NCBI GenBank assembly: GCA_964020085.1
Contig: OZ026601.1
Span: 18,059,430 to 18,123,429 of the forward strand
DNA from: Micromussa lordhowensis
Taxonomy: Eukaryota > Cnidaria > Anthozoa > Scleractinia > Lobophylliidae
Direction: 5' to 3'
DNA length: 64,000 nt
The translations under genes and the position numbers were made by a program. Shown in pieces: positions 1 through 11,080 of this stretch (the first letter of the stretch is position 1; each line of letters starts with the position of its first letter). The notes under the pieces were generated by a model that saw only the letters and a list, made by a program, of their open reading frames with translations, was not told the DNA's origin and searched no databases.

Positions 1-2
1 GT

Positions 3-98
3 ATGAGCATAGAACGAGCTGAATATCTGTACAAGGAAATTAGAGAATTTTGCAAGGATGGAACAGAGGATTTAGTTGCTCCTCCAGTCCCCCAGTAA
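3..98 (+). CDS. 3' end of an unrecognised gene (clipped at the window start)
   Basis: One frame is open from the window edge and stops at TAA (96-98), giving 31 residues that end in a charged stretch and a proline-rich tail (EDLVAPPVPQ). The gene start lies outside the window. I do not recognise the family with confidence. The composition resembles the carboxy-terminal tails of multi-copy animal transposon-derived proteins, but that is an impression only. It is followed by AT-rich non-coding sequence. Confidence 0.3.
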   Translation: MSIERAEYLYKEIREFCKDGTEDLVAPPVPQ

Positions 99-1641
99 GA
101 AAGTGAACTTTGCTTTGTACTTGTAGTTCAATATCGCTTTTTTTCTTAATTGTACTTTTTGTTGAAAGAATCCATTGACAGCTTTCTTCCTCTAAAATTG
201 GTATGAAAGTTGACAACAGCCTATAAATAAATTGTTCAAAAGTAACCTGCTTCTTCTCTGTCGTATAATAATTGTAGGTTTGAACGCGATATCTATTATA
301 CAGTAAGAACTCACGTTAAAAAACCGGCAATCTTTGCCTAAAAGGTTTGTATATCAAAGGCTCTTATATGCAGGTTTTTACTGTTGCAGTTTTTTATCCA
401 TTCCCCGTCACGATAAGCATGTCACACTTTTATCTTTTTTTACACTTCGTTTGATCTTTTCTCTTCTCTTTCCCGTGTTGCGAACTTTTCGCAAAGCCTT
501 TGTTTTATTGACAACAATGCGACGGCCCACTAAGAAAATAACCGGCGCACGAAATAAAAAAGGGACTTTATCGGCGTTCATCGTTTTACTTCTACTTAAC
601 AAAATTTTAGGCCCGTGCAAAATGGACTTTCGATCAGAGTATCTCAAACAGGCTGCAGTTTGGTCTCACGCAAGACTGACAAATCTAAATTGATGAGTGA
701 ATTTACCGCGGTAAAAAGTAAAGAATAAAAGAAGTCTTTTAAAGATAAGTTTTTTACTTTGATAGGTAAACAAGGAAAGTTTTTCGCGAGACTGAATTTA
801 CTAAATCATTCACTGAAAAATTTTTTGGAAGAGACTTTAAATGTGTGGTATCTGGTCAGTACTTTGTGCCTTTGTTTGACAACAGGAAGGCAATTTTTTT
901 TCATGTGATTTAGTGGGAGTGCTCAGTCGGCAAGCAAAACAAGTTGTTTTCAATTAAGGTCAAAGAGAAGATATTTTCGCAGAGTGATAACTTTTTTTCA
1001 TTGAAGCTTTGAACTATAAATGCTTAGCCGCTTTTTAAAGCCATTGTTCTATTGACAACAATGCAATGGGATTGAAAATGCATGAATTGAAAAGCAGACA
1101 AAGCCACTGAACAGATAATTACGGGAACGAAGAAAAGAAGAAAATCTGTTAAGTTATTTCTTCGCAACGAATTATCCATTCCCCGTGACGATTAGCATTT
1201 CAAACTTATATCTTTTTTTATACTTCGTTTGATCTTTTCTCTTCTCTTTCCCGTGTTGGACACTGTTCGCAAAGCCTTTGTTTTATTGACAACAATGCGA
1301 CGGCCCACTGAACAAATAACCAGGCACACAAAATAAATGCGTTCGCTTACAGAGTTTTACTTCTACTTTATAAAATAATTTTAGGTCCGCGCAAATGGAC
1401 TTTTGATCAGGGTTATTGTTACAAACCAGTCCTTTTTTCTCACACTTATTGTTACAAGAGCGCAACCGCAAAGTCATTTAAATACAATCTAACAAGTTGA
1501 TTCTTCTCACCTTTTCATTGGCACACGGTTTGTTTCTTAGTTCAAGGCGATGTATAAATATTTCGCTCGCACACTACTACTCTATTGTTTAGAATTCTAC
1601 ACCAGAATGTCACTTTACTGAGGAGTAAATCAAGTTTTGAT
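99..1641. other. Non-coding, AT-rich stretch with a direct repeat pair
   Basis: No coding region can be supported here. The open frames at 334-693 and 408-647 overlap on opposite strands, lie inside a repeat copy and have no recognisable motif. The only clear structure is the direct repeat listed separately. Confidence 0.5.
394..1411. repeat. Dispersed direct repeat pair, about 245 bp, copies at 394-640 and 1172-1411
   Basis: The two copies share long identical blocks, for example TTCGTTTGATCTTTTCTCTT and TTTGTTTTATTGACAACAAT, plus a shared end near GCAAAATGGACTT. Offset between copies is 778 bp. A third, shorter match (CTATTGACAACAATGCAATG) occurs near 1050-1070. They could be two LTR-like ends, a local duplication, or two copies of an unlabelled repeat. 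No internal coding region joins them. Confidence 0.6.
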
Positions 1642-4416
1642 ATGGCCTTCCGTAACCAAACCAAAATTCCTAAGTTGTGCCTCGTGTACTTTCATATCGA
1701 CCAAACAACTTGTATTGTTGAAACTAAAAAACTTAGAAGCAAGGATAGTGGAGAACTGTTCTCCTGCGTTGGACCCAAAAGGGGAGCCGAGGTCGCTGTG
1801 AGATGTACCGGCAAACTCCTAGACAACTGTTCTGTCTGTCTTGGGTTATTTTGAGGTTAACTGAGTTCCTGACTTCGTATTTTATATCAGACAAGGCCTC
1901 ACTCATTTCATTTCTTTTCAGAAAACAAAGAAAAGCTGAACCAGGAGGAAAGGTCTTTCGTGGAAGATCCTGCAAACAGCCACCTATTTGATCAGCAGGA
2001 AATGGGCAAAGATGAGAGAAGCATTGTGGAAACCCATTCAGACCAAAGTGCAAAAGGAGCAAAAGCAGCTAATGATCAATGTGAGGTAAGTTGACCTTTT
2101 AGATTTACCTTGATACAATAATTATTACAACACACAACTGTATTCCATGATTCGGTTAGCATGACACTAACAAACAGCAAGCAAAAGACTTTTAACCGTT
2201 AAAACAGGTACTTGTGGGTGTATGTTTTAGTGCGAGAGGTCATGATAAAAAAAGAGATTTAAAAAATCTAAGATTTGCAGTTGAGGATTTGATTGTTTAT
2301 GAACGTTTCCCATGCAGACAAACTTTCACCCACGCCTGAGAAGCGAATAAAGAAAACAATTTACTTGTGTAACTATTATTTCTGCGGCTCGAGATTTGTA
2401 TGAATCTCTCTGAGAATTAAGCGCGTCAAAAGCACGAAACTTGGCCAGTGAATTGTTGAAGCAGTTGATTAAAGGGCTCTTGGCTTAGCTGCAGAATACC
2501 CTGACACTTTGAAGCTATACCCATTATCAGAGTGGATATGCAGATACGCAGTTAATAAGAATTAGTCATTAATTAGTTGCCTGAATATTTTTATGTGGTG
2601 ATTTGTTTTTTCTCGTTCTTTAAATGATATGCACTTTATATGCTTCGTTCTAAAAGAGTGAAAACTCAGACATGTCAAACAATATATAACAGTATACACT
2701 AAAACAGTTACTATGTATCCGCTTATCCACTTCCATCTATACTTACATATTATCGGGGGGCGGGTAAGTCTTTGCCACTGCGGATCCGCGGATCCAGGTA
2801 TCCACGTCCATGTATAACACATTACGAAATTTACAGATGCATCGTTGTCATTCGTCTGGTAGCACGTCTTCAAGTCACGCTAGCAGACGAATCAACCGAA
2901 GACAAATTTCAGTCAGTAATTCGTCTCAACACTGTATTTATTCTTGGTTTTCATGTGACGTAATCATATTTCAAAATTAAAAATTACATTTCCTTCCGAG
3001 GTTTTAGTTTCATCAGATAGAAGACCCTAAAGGAACTTCATGTTTCATAACGTTTTAGCTCGACTGGGTTCTTCCTTTTTTAATAGAGTTTGTGCATGTG
3101 ACATCATAAAATTCTCAAATCTAAAACTAAAGAACCAATGAAGGTTTTATCCTCGTCAGGCATACGAAGTACTAGATTTATATCTGTTTACAGCTTTCCA
3201 ACTCAACAGCGTTCTTCGTTTGCTAACCAGCGCATTTTGAATTTCGAAGTTATGGCGGTACGTGACATAAAGCTAAGATCGCATATCTTAACTCTGGGAC
3301 GACACACGCATCTTAAAAAGCTCTATAAAGTTGGCTGTCACACTTAGGCAAATAACGTGCAAATGAAAAACATTCATTGAATGGTTACGACTCTTAGTTT
3401 TAATCACATGAAAACCGAGAATATTTAAACCGCCTGGTTTCAGAGCATCTAAAGGCGTGAAACAGGCTAAAAACTGGGCATGAACTTGGAGCAATCAACT
3501 AAGTTTCCAAGTGCCTTTTGTGTTTCAGGAACAGCTATTAAAATCATTCCGAGCAGAACAGGCAGCGAGGCATTCCCAATTCAAACAACATTGAGCGCGC
3601 CCGAAAGCACAGACCAGAGATGCCGGCATCCAGTGCAACGAGAAGAATCCAGATACACTAAGGCCAACAACAGATGCCAGCACCCAATGCGATGACGAGA
3701 ATGCTGCCACACGATCACATATGGGGGTTCAGACAGATTTTGTTGATGTCATGCCCGATGTGAAGGAGCCGATACGACAGCTATCTCAGATAGTAGCCGA
3801 GCTGACTGCCCTCAAGCCACAACCACAGGAAAACGTCAATGAAGGGTTGCGCAGCTCGCTGTTGACCGAGTTACTCTGAGACTCGTTGAGCGACATAACT
3901 ACAATCTGTCCCGACAGCTCTGAAAATTGCAGCACTGCTTCAGCTGATCCCTTGCCTGGTCTTCAGTCACCCCTAGCCGTAATCACACCTCCTATTCTGC
4001 TCAGGGAACCGGCTTGTTCAAACAGTTCGCCAGTAACGTTTCCCTCACGAGCACCACTGACATTGATCCAGCAGAACAGCCAGCTGAACAGCACATCCCA
4101 TGGTCCCACAGATAACCAACGTCAAAAAATTAGCTCAATCGTTTTCATGGGATCGGAAATGTCCACTACTGCCTTAGCATGTATTGATGCCCTCTTTAGC
4201 GAAGTCGAGTTGGCAAACGGAAATACGGGAGGTAGCTTTGGCTACCAAAAACTGGACAAACATAAACTAAGTTACTTGTCATCTGCAGTTCGTCAAAAAT
4301 TTGACTCACCATCGTTTGAAATTCAATGGGAAAACGTGAAGGCAAAGATAAACTCAAAGTGCAGAGGCAAAAGGAGAACTCTGGTAAAGCGGCTAAAAAA
4401 ACAAGCAAATCATTAG
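1642..4416 (+). pseudogene. BEN-domain protein gene, multi-exon, probably broken
   Basis: Exons are inferred from splice signals. A first exon starts at ATG 1642. An internal exon at 1922-2085 lies between a pyrimidine tract plus TTTTCAG and a GAG/GTAAGT donor, open throughout in the donor-compatible frame. The last exon starts near 3529 after TGTTTCAG and runs to TAA 4416. The final 85 residues look like a BEN domain, a DNA-binding or adaptor fold of animal chromatin proteins and of transposon or viral proteins: an LFS..ELA..N segment, then a basic KCRGKRR end. The last exon changes frame around 3600-3690 and has a stop near 3878, so it looks inactivated unless alternative splicing skips those sites. 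Low copy elsewhere cannot be judged. A second, different BEN exon lies at 48.6 kb on the other strand. Confidence 0.5.
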
Positions 4417-4690
4417 AACAATTCAGTCTAATTGTCGTTAGGCTTTTCAACAACTTATTTTAAAAGATGTAAACGATTATTAGTGGCTAGAGAACTTTTT
4501 TTATATCAGATTTTCCCAAGTTTTGTAATTTTTGCGTTACGTTTTTAATAAAAAAACTTGTAAACTTCCAAAATGTGTCGTTTTTTTAACACAGTAGATG
4601 CCCTTCAACTTGTAACACGAGGCACTCTTCCAGTTCTTGTCTCAACCACCAGCGACTAAAAAACAAGCAAATCATTAGAACAATTCTAAC
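4417..4690. other. 3' flank of the BEN gene with a repeated 27-bp block
   Basis: The sequence AAACAAGCAAATCATTAGAA at the 3' end of the BEN coding region (near 4397) recurs near 4657, immediately before the foldback repeat. A local duplication of the gene end, perhaps linked to that insertion, is likely. Nothing coding is seen. Confidence 0.4.
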
Positions 4691-4800
4691 TAACAATTAG
4701 ATTATGAGGTCAAGATTTCTATGAGGTGATAGGTGATGAGGCCGAAGGCCGAATCAACTATCATCTCATAGAAATCGAGAGCAAATAATCTAATTGTTTT
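4691..4800. repeat. Foldback / MITE-like palindromic repeat
   Basis: Two blocks are inverted around a short GC-rich centre: AACAATTAGATTAT (from 4692) pairs with ATAATCTAATTGTT (ending near 4798), and GATTTCTATGAG pairs with CTCATAGAAATC. The non-matching spacers between the blocks have similar length on both sides. There is no coding capacity. This is the structure of a small non-autonomous DNA transposon or a foldback element; target duplication is not clear. Confidence 0.6.
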
Positions 4801-5410
4801 AGTAGAATTACTAAAATTAAGTTCAAATTAATAACGGTTTCCAGCTATTTCTCGACGTATCATGATCGAACTTTGCACGTTAGAAAGATCGCTCAGATTG
4901 AATTGTCATTCAAAATTGAAGTTGTGTACTCGCCCGTATCATTTTTCTTCAGTAATTTCACCTTTTTTTATAGTCAACAAACCGTAAATGTCCTTCGATT
5001 AGTCTTTTCTGGAATTAAATTTTCCATTTTCATTAAAAGTTTCCTCCAAAACTTTGGCTAAACGAAACAAACGTCGTCATTCTTTTCGCCTGGAATTGGC
5101 TTAACATAAATTTTCGCCTCTCAATTGATGTCCTTTGTATCGGGGAAGGGAAGTTATGTTACCCGTCGGGGAATGACAAAGCTATGCCAAAACGCATTGG
5201 TAAAAACTGACTAGGCTTTCCACGTCTTGAAGTACGACCGTGCGAGGAATGGAACTGAATTTGACTGTTGCTCGTGTTAGTGTATTCTCGCCGTGATACT
5301 AGTATTCAACAACGAAAGTAAATTTTATTCTTTAATCTTCTTTTCTTTTAGTACCTGAATTGCTCAAAGAACATTCTCCACTTTCAACTTTGTTCCAATT
5401 GCTTTTCACA
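4801..5410. other. AT-rich non-coding stretch
   Basis: Nothing is recognised. The 62-residue open frame at 4873-5061 has no motif and a composition expected by chance. Confidence 0.4.
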
Positions 5411-5675
5411 GACTGGAGAACGAATCTAAAAACACATTCGAAAGACTTACGTCGTTGTCTAAAAAATATAAGTGTAAGCTCGAGACTTCGATCAAAACAC
5501 GCACGTCAGTCCGCCGCAGAGTTTTACACCGAGTTCAGCGAGTTCAGCTTGCTTCGAAAGATGGGCGAGTATTCATCGTGTTTCAAAATATTGCACTCCA
5601 AAACAGTGATCGATGGGTACGAATATTATTAGTACACAGTGATTTCACACCAAGACTAAGGCTAATTCAAGAAAG
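5411..5675 (+). other. Candidate internal exon of an unknown gene
   Basis: The stretch is bounded by an acceptor-like CTTTTCACAG at 5401-5410 and a strong donor (GAAAG/GTAAGTC) at about 5675. One frame stays open across it, encoding about 88 basic residues with several arginine and valine runs (KTRTSVRRRVLHRVQRVQ). I do not recognise the product and cannot connect it to other exons. Confidence 0.3.
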
Positions 5676-6439
5676 GTAAGTCACAATACTCATCAATATG
5701 ACTTTCCGAAACTCTTGACGCAGGACACGTTCTAGCTAAATTTTGCGTGCGATCTTGCACGCTTAGAGTATGTGCATACACAGGTAGTGTGTTGTGTCAT
5801 TTTGCACACTAGGTTTTGTTTTCAAAGGCTAACACGCTTTTTTGTTCGACTGCTTACACTACGTTGTTCGAATGGTCACGCTCTATTGTTTCAAGTGTGT
5901 GCTATAAAACAAAACAATTTGCTAATGAAGTGTGCTCCTGGACACACATTAAGCGTGCTAAAACCAGTTTCTTTTGTTGTAAAGTGGAGGTGTGTTGTGA
6001 GCGTGCTATCACCTTTAGCATCAAAGTCATATGGAGGGTCACATATTGACATTGCACATAGGGTTCCAGAATGTAATGCAGCGATAGATAATGGCTGCCG
6101 AAGACAACCTAATGCGATTGTCTGTAAATTTACAAGAAGAATGGCTCGGGACAAAGTACTGGCTTCGAGACGCAACACCTCTCAATTAACTCCAGAGGCC
6201 TTGGGATTCTCTCCTACTGTGGAGATTAACTGAATCAGGATTTACTGTCACCCTACGCCAAGATTACAAGAACTATTATATGCTGCCAAGGCTCACCAAA
6301 ACATTCACAGTTACAAGTGGTGCTGGTCGAAAGGGATTGCAATCTTTCTTCGCAAAACAGATACATCAACGGTGATTCTTCTGGAGTCACTTGGCGATTT
6401 ATCCAAACTAAGAGAGCGTGAGTCCCGATCGGATCAAAT
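5676..6439. other. No recognisable gene; left flank of the CACTA-like transposon
   Basis: Overlapping chance frames occur (5772-6233, 5816-6049 and an antisense frame), none with a motif. The right end is the insertion site of the next element, with target bases AAT at 6437-6439. Confidence 0.4.
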
Positions 6440-6529
6440 CACGCTGGGCACACGCGCCATCAAAAAAGCCGGGGTGATCGCATCTCAGGACAGCGGACGC
6501 GCACTTCAAAATTCAAAACAAATTTCAAA

Positions 6530-7243
6530 ATGGCGGCTTCTCTAACATTTGAGGATGTTCTCGAAGAGGTCACTCGTAGTGACACTGAAGAGGTACAAGA
6601 CTCCAGTGATGAGGAAAACGACCAAAAAACCAAAGCTATAGAGTCGGCTGTCAATTGTTTTACAGAATGCAGTGACCTGGGGCAAAATATCGCACTTTTT
6701 AAACAAGAGGCAAAAAGATATCTAAAAGGGCTTTACGAACAACATGCTCGAGGGAACGATTCATTTGCCATTTTGTGTGAATCATCACTCAACACAGGAG
6801 CAGTGTTAAAAGAAGAAGCCTGTACATGGTTGGATTTAATCTACAGGAGGCTGTCAGCTCGTCAGAGAATTAGGAGACCGTGGTTTTTGGAGTTTACCCG
6901 TGACATTCCAAAGGAAATTTTTTTGGCTCTTAAAAGGGCCTTTTCAACCACAACAAATAATGAGCTAAGGAGCAATGTATACATGGAAGGAAATCGTAAG
7001 GGCCTCTCAATCAGAATTGCATATTCTCCTTCTGTTTTTTACATGTTTCGAATTTTGACTGGAAAAACAATGGGACAGTTGAAAAGTTATTTGAGAAGGA
7101 AGATACCTGGAAAAGGCAAAGCAAAAGTCCTTATTTCGAGGTTTAAGGAATTCAAACTTTGCTACAAGTATTCAAAGCGGCAAATGACTGTTTCGTGTCA
7201 TTATGGTTTCTGGAACATACATGGGTTTCCTTTGCATGATTAA
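6530..7243 (+). CDS. Accessory protein of the CACTA-like element, unknown function (237 aa)
   Basis: A clean 237-residue frame starts 90 bp inside the left terminal repeat, in an AAAATGGCG context. The first 50 residues are strongly acidic (DTEEVQDSSDEEND). The middle is charged and probably helical, and the carboxy half is basic (RRKIPGKGKAKVLISRFKEF), which could contact nucleic acid. No known domain is recognised. Two-ORF organisation is common in CACTA elements, where one ORF encodes a DNA-binding accessory protein; that role here is inference. An AATAAA-like signal follows near 7322. Confidence 0.55.
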   Translation: MAASLTFEDVLEEVTRSDTEEVQDSSDEENDQKTKAIESAVNCFTECSDLGQNIALFKQEAKRYLKGLYEQHARGNDSFAILCESSLNTGAVLKEEACTWLDLIYRRLSARQRIRRPWFLEFTRDIPKEIFLALKRAFSTTTNNELRSNVYMEGNRKGLSIRIAYSPSVFYMFRILTGKTMGQLKSYLRRKIPGKGKAKVLISRFKEFKLCYKYSKRQMTVSCHYGFWNIHGFPLHD

Positions 7244-7820
7244 GTTTGTTATGTACACTTTGTAGTCTGTTAAAAATGCTTTTAATAAGATTCTTGAATT
7301 GTTGAATGTTTACAAGATTGGAAATAAATATTGGTTTTTAAAACCTCTGAACATTTGTTATTGACAAATGAAAATTGAAAATTGTAATACTTTACTACAA
7401 TGCATGTCAGGTATGCATAAATACTTCTGGTCTATGTATTACAAAGCTTGTTGTAAATACATGTTATTCAATGGAAATATGATAATAAATTATTCATATA
7501 CATTAAAAGTACTGAATGTATGGTCAATAAATACAAATACAGGCATTAACATATACAAATATAAATACAGGCATCAAAATATAAAATTCAACAAACTGGT
7601 ATTTGATACCTTATTTATGCAAGTTATACAAGAAATAGTTCATGCCAAATTTTTAACATTGATTTGCATGTAACTACTTTAAGATCTAACTGCACATCAA
7701 AGAGAAATGTTGCATAAAATGTACAAAAACCTCTGAAAGGCACTCTGATTGTCCAACGTGCAAAGCTTTATATTTACACATTTTAAAGGACAGTGATTTC
7801 ACTTTGAGTTAAAAACTGCT

Positions 7821-10163
7821 TTAAGTAAAGAGCTTCTTGTCAACAGCCAGCTTTCCTGATTGACAAGACAGCAATATAGCCTGCCTATGTGGATGTGAAC
7901 AATACCCACACCTTTCTGACACCTCTGGCTTTGGGCAACCACAAAAACAGAAGTTGCTCAGGGCAACTCTGTTAGGGACATACTTGTCCTTCGAAGGAAT
8001 GTAATTATCAAGGTTATATCCCCTTTCCCTTAACCAGATTAAAGAAAGGAATTCGTGGCGAAAAATTTGCTGCCATCTCATGCCATAGTTGGTGTTTTGG
8101 GAGTACCTTGAAATAGCTATGTGTTTAGCTTCCCTCCCTTCCATTGAGGTAACTGAAAGACCCTTTCCATACTTGGACTTAACATCTTTAGTATGCACAG
8201 GGACAATGTGACCTATTGTCCATACAGTAGGTGTTACTATCCCAATAAACAAACTGTAAGCCCTGAAATAGTTGGTACAGTAAGAAGACAGCCCTTTGAT
8301 TTCATCATCATTGATAGTCATTCTGCAGAATAGAGACACTGCATTTCTTAGTTGTAAACACACAAATGCAAAAGTGTGCAGTCTGAAGGTTTGCCTTGCA
8401 GTGTCTGCAGGGGACTCTAAAGACACAATTAGATGCATAAAATTGTGTAAATACATCCTTGAATCTCTGCCTGTAAATCTATACTCAAAGTCTTTCCCAT
8501 CTGCCTTTGTTTCATTGAACCACCTTGTAACTTTGTTTGCTAAGCGTGAAAGCTGGCATTTAGATTTCAGTGCCCGTACAAACTTGGAAAATGGAGAATC
8601 ACTAGGTACCTCACTCATATTTGTTACATTACTTCCCAGGGCAGACTTTTGGATAGCTTCATGCAAAATTATTTTGTGAATATGCTGACAGGCATTATTC
8701 TTTAGATGCAAAGGATCTACATGTGCTCTGTCAATGAATTTACCAATGAGTGGCTCAAACTCTTGCCTACTCTTACTAGAAGCAATAAATGTTGTTATTT
8801 TGCTGCGTTTAGTGTTGGGAGCTAACTGAGTCTTGTTTAATTTATCCTTGAGGTCACCAACTTTCTTAGCAACAGATAATCTTTTATGATATTGCCATGG
8901 TCTGAAATCATTATGGGGTTCTGGGCCAAATGATTTGTTTACATCAAGCAGTTCACCAGTTGAAATGTCAGCAAATGTTGAAAAATACTTGGCACTGTTT
9001 GGAAGCTCCCCAGCCAGAAAAGCCAACATTTTCATGTCATTGGGGAATTCTGAAAACTTAAATTTAATGATGGTATTGTTGACATTAAAAGAGCCTTTCT
9101 CTATTTGCTCCATCTCCTTAGCAACCATTGCAATGTACCTTTTAGCTGCAGTACTTTGTTCTGAGCAGTTACTTCCAAATATCAAAAAGTTATCCTCATT
9201 ACTCAAAATCCTGTGACCCACATTTAAAAAACTAATGAGCCAGGCACAAGACTGGTCAAATTTTCCAAAAGGGGCTCCATCTCCACCAATGGCTATTTGG
9301 AAAGTATTTGGTTCCCCAAACCAATCAAAATCTTCAGCTTTCAATGTTGTCAGGTAGAAAGATGCTAATCTAACAAGACATTCTGTTAAATTTCTGTAAC
9401 AGCCATGAACCTGATCCTCAGGTTCCAAATCAGAGCAGAAGCTCTCCCTTACACTCTTTAAGGTTCCTATGTCAACTTCATTGAGAAACTTGATAAGTTT
9501 GTTATAGGGAACTAACCGAGGTAAGGAACACGACATTACTTGAATGCGTGTTGTTTTGGTTTTTCTCTTAGGATTGGTAGTCATTGAAAGAGATCTGTAC
9601 ACAGATCTGTACTTTTTCTTACCCATTACCCCTTTGGAATAGAAAACTGAAACACTTCTAAGAATGTTTATGTCTGAAGTTTCAAATTGTTCTGCAGCAT
9701 TCTTATAAAGTTTAGGAAAAACCTTTTTGGAAAACTTCTTACTTTTTGACATAAAGTCAACTAGTATCTTTATAGGGCATCTTTTCTCAGCTGTACTAAG
9801 AAGACCTATGTATGCAGGAGTATTATCATTTAAGTCAGCCCCATGTATTTCTTTGGCTGCTTGGTATGTCTCTGACCTTCTTTGTGTCCCCACTGTTGAA
9901 GATGGCCCCCTCTTATCATCAGAAGGGAGGACAGTCGGGTTTTTGCGCCTTGCCTCAATAGACTGCCTGGATAGAAAGGCCTTCTCTTTTTGAGGGACAG
10001 CTGTGCCAGCTTCAGGCAAGTGTTCTCCCAATTCTTGTATGTCCTCAGACACCTCATCTACCTTTAAAGAGGCAGAAAATGTGAAATTATTCAATTCTGG
10101 TTCATGATTGTATATGGTGGAGTTGAAATTGATCATGGGCTCAATAATTTCACTTTGTATTAG
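7821..10163 (-). CDS. DDE-type transposase, main exon (CMC-like)
   Basis: This is a long uninterrupted frame of about 780 residues. Features seen: a GGDGAPFG motif near residue 320 of the frame (9275), HVDPLHLKN near residue 508 (8712), and SMEGREAKH near residue 699 (8137). Their order and spacing suit an RNase-H-fold D-D-E catalytic core, and the D-x-x-H type second motif recalls CACTA Tnp2. A cysteine-rich tail (FCFCGC...CGYCSH) probably binds zinc. The frame formally opens at 10235, but its first 24 residues look like intron: a pyrimidine-rich run ends in TTTATAGCAATGAG, so I start the exon at 10163. An upstream exon ending at 10646 (AAA/GTAAGT) joins in phase 0. Family assignment is by motif pattern plus the element's ends, not by a search. 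Confidence 0.6.
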   Translation of the reverse strand, partial: LIQSEIIEPMINFNSTIYNHEPELNNFTFSASLKVDEVSEDIQELGEHLPEAGTAVPQKEKAFLSRQSIEARRKNPTVLPSDDKRGPSSTVGTQRRSETYQAAKEIHGADLNDNTPAYIGLLSTAEKRCPIKILVDFMSKSKKFSKKVFPKLYKNAAEQFETSDINILRSVSVFYSKGVMGKKKYRSVYRSLSMTTNPKRKTKTTRIQVMSCSLPRLVPYNKLIKFLNEVDIGTLKSVRESFCSDLEPEDQVHGCYRNLTECLVRLASFYLTTLKAEDFDWFGEPNTFQIAIGGDGAPFGKFDQSCAWLISFLNVGHRILSNEDNFLIFGSNCSEQSTAAKRYIAMVAKEMEQIEKGSFNVNNTIIKFKFSEFPNDMKMLAFLAGELPNSAKYFSTFADISTGELLDVNKSFGPEPHNDFRPWQYHKRLSVAKKVGDLKDKLNKTQLAPNTKRSKITTFIASSKSRQEFEPLIGKFIDRAHVDPLHLKNNACQHIHKIILHEAIQKSALGSNVTNMSEVPSDSPFSKFVRALKSKCQLSRLANKVTRWFNETKADGKDFEYRFTGRDSRMYLHNFMHLIVSLESPADTARQTFRLHTFAFVCLQLRNAVSLFCRMTINDDEIKGLSSYCTNYFRAYSLFIGIVTPTVWTIGHIVPVHTKDVKSKYGKGLSVTSMEGREAKHIAISRYSQNTNYGMRWQQIFRHEFLSLIWLRERGYNLDNYIPSKDKYVPNRVALSNFCFCGCPKPEVSERCGYCSHPHRQAILLSCQSGKLAVDKKLFT

Positions 10164-10645
10164 CTCATTGCTATAAACAAAAACATTAAGGAAAATACAT
10201 ATTGAGCCAAGAATAAAATGAAACAAAACATTCATATCACTTAGCTCATTAATAAATCCTTAGTAAGTTGGTTATCCTTGTCTGTAGTCATTAAGTTAAG
10301 TCAAAGCAGCTCACTCTGCAACTGCACTATATGAAAATGCAGATAAGTTTACAGCAAATGTAAAAGAATTTGACAATTTTCCCTCTGTGTCCTTGCCAAT
10401 ATAGTCTAGCTTTCTGCTTTTTTTTTTTGTTTTTGTTTTTTGTTTTCTTATCATAAGAGGGAATGTCAATAGACACAAATCCATAAGGCTTCTAAATGAA
10501 ATATTTTAATTACAAAAACATAGACCTGGGTGCCAGCTTACTTATAACATGTTGATATATTTTCCCTCTAAGAAGTATGTAAGTGAAGAGTTGAAAAAAA
10601 AAAATTTCTGTGTGTGGAAGGAGGGGGGAGGGGGTGAATACTTAC

Positions 10646-10801
10646 TTTCCGAATAAGGTTTGATAATTTAGCCTTTTCCTTGACTAGAACTTTGTGAGCC
10701 TTGGCAGCTTCATCTCTTAAACGCCTTTTCTCTTTCAGAAAAACTCCAACATTAAACCTGCTGTAAACTTTAGCCTTCCTTCGAACCATCTGGTTAATGT
10801 T
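10646..10801 (-). CDS. Upstream exon of the CACTA-like transposase gene
   Basis: A short basic, coiled-coil-like frame (first ATG gives MVRRKAKVYSRFNVG, then KEKRRLRDEAAKAHK) ends at a consensus donor AAA/GTAAGT whose exon side is 10646. It is in phase with the acceptor at 10163 across a 482-bp intron. A still earlier exon is possible: ATG at 11355 followed 31 bases later by CAG/GTATGT, only 215 bp from the right end. That three-exon model is inference. Confidence 0.4.
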
Positions 10802-11080
10802 TATGACGTCCAATCTTCAGTGTGTCATGGTTCTGAATTCTTTTGTTTACTTTAACTGACGAGTAGTTGTAGTTCAGTTTGGATTCCTCGATGCTCGAAA
10901 TTATAGAACTTTTGCTTTGCCTTTTCCTGGTATCTTCCTGTTCACAGGCTTCGTCTTTTAACACTGCTCCTATGTCGAGTGATGATTCACACAAAATGGA
11001 AAATGAATCGTTCCCTCAAGCGTGTTGTTCGTAAAGCCCTTTTAGATATCCTTTTGCCTCTTGTTTAAAAAGGGCGATAT
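10795..11080 (-). repeat. Inverted, internally deleted copy of the accessory ORF
   Basis: Read on the minus strand, this stretch matches the rightward ORF: blocks around TTTTTAAACAAGAGGCAAAA, CTAAAAGGGCTTTACGAACA and GTGTGAATCATCACTC (6695-6795), then GAAGATACC.GGAAAAGGCAAAGC (about 7100-7130). The segment between (about 6830-7095) is missing. It also has a premature stop (CTTGAG-TGAGGG region, about 11020). The element therefore carries one intact and one shortened mirror copy. Confidence 0.65.

Noticed and set aside
334..693. 119-residue plus-strand frame and an opposing 79-residue frame
   Set aside because: Both lie in one copy of a direct repeat, overlap on opposite strands and have no motif; the other repeat copy does not preserve the frame.
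2772..2963. Short frame around GGATCCGCGGATCC
   Set aside because: The palindrome is short and the frame has no motif; nothing supports a gene or element end.
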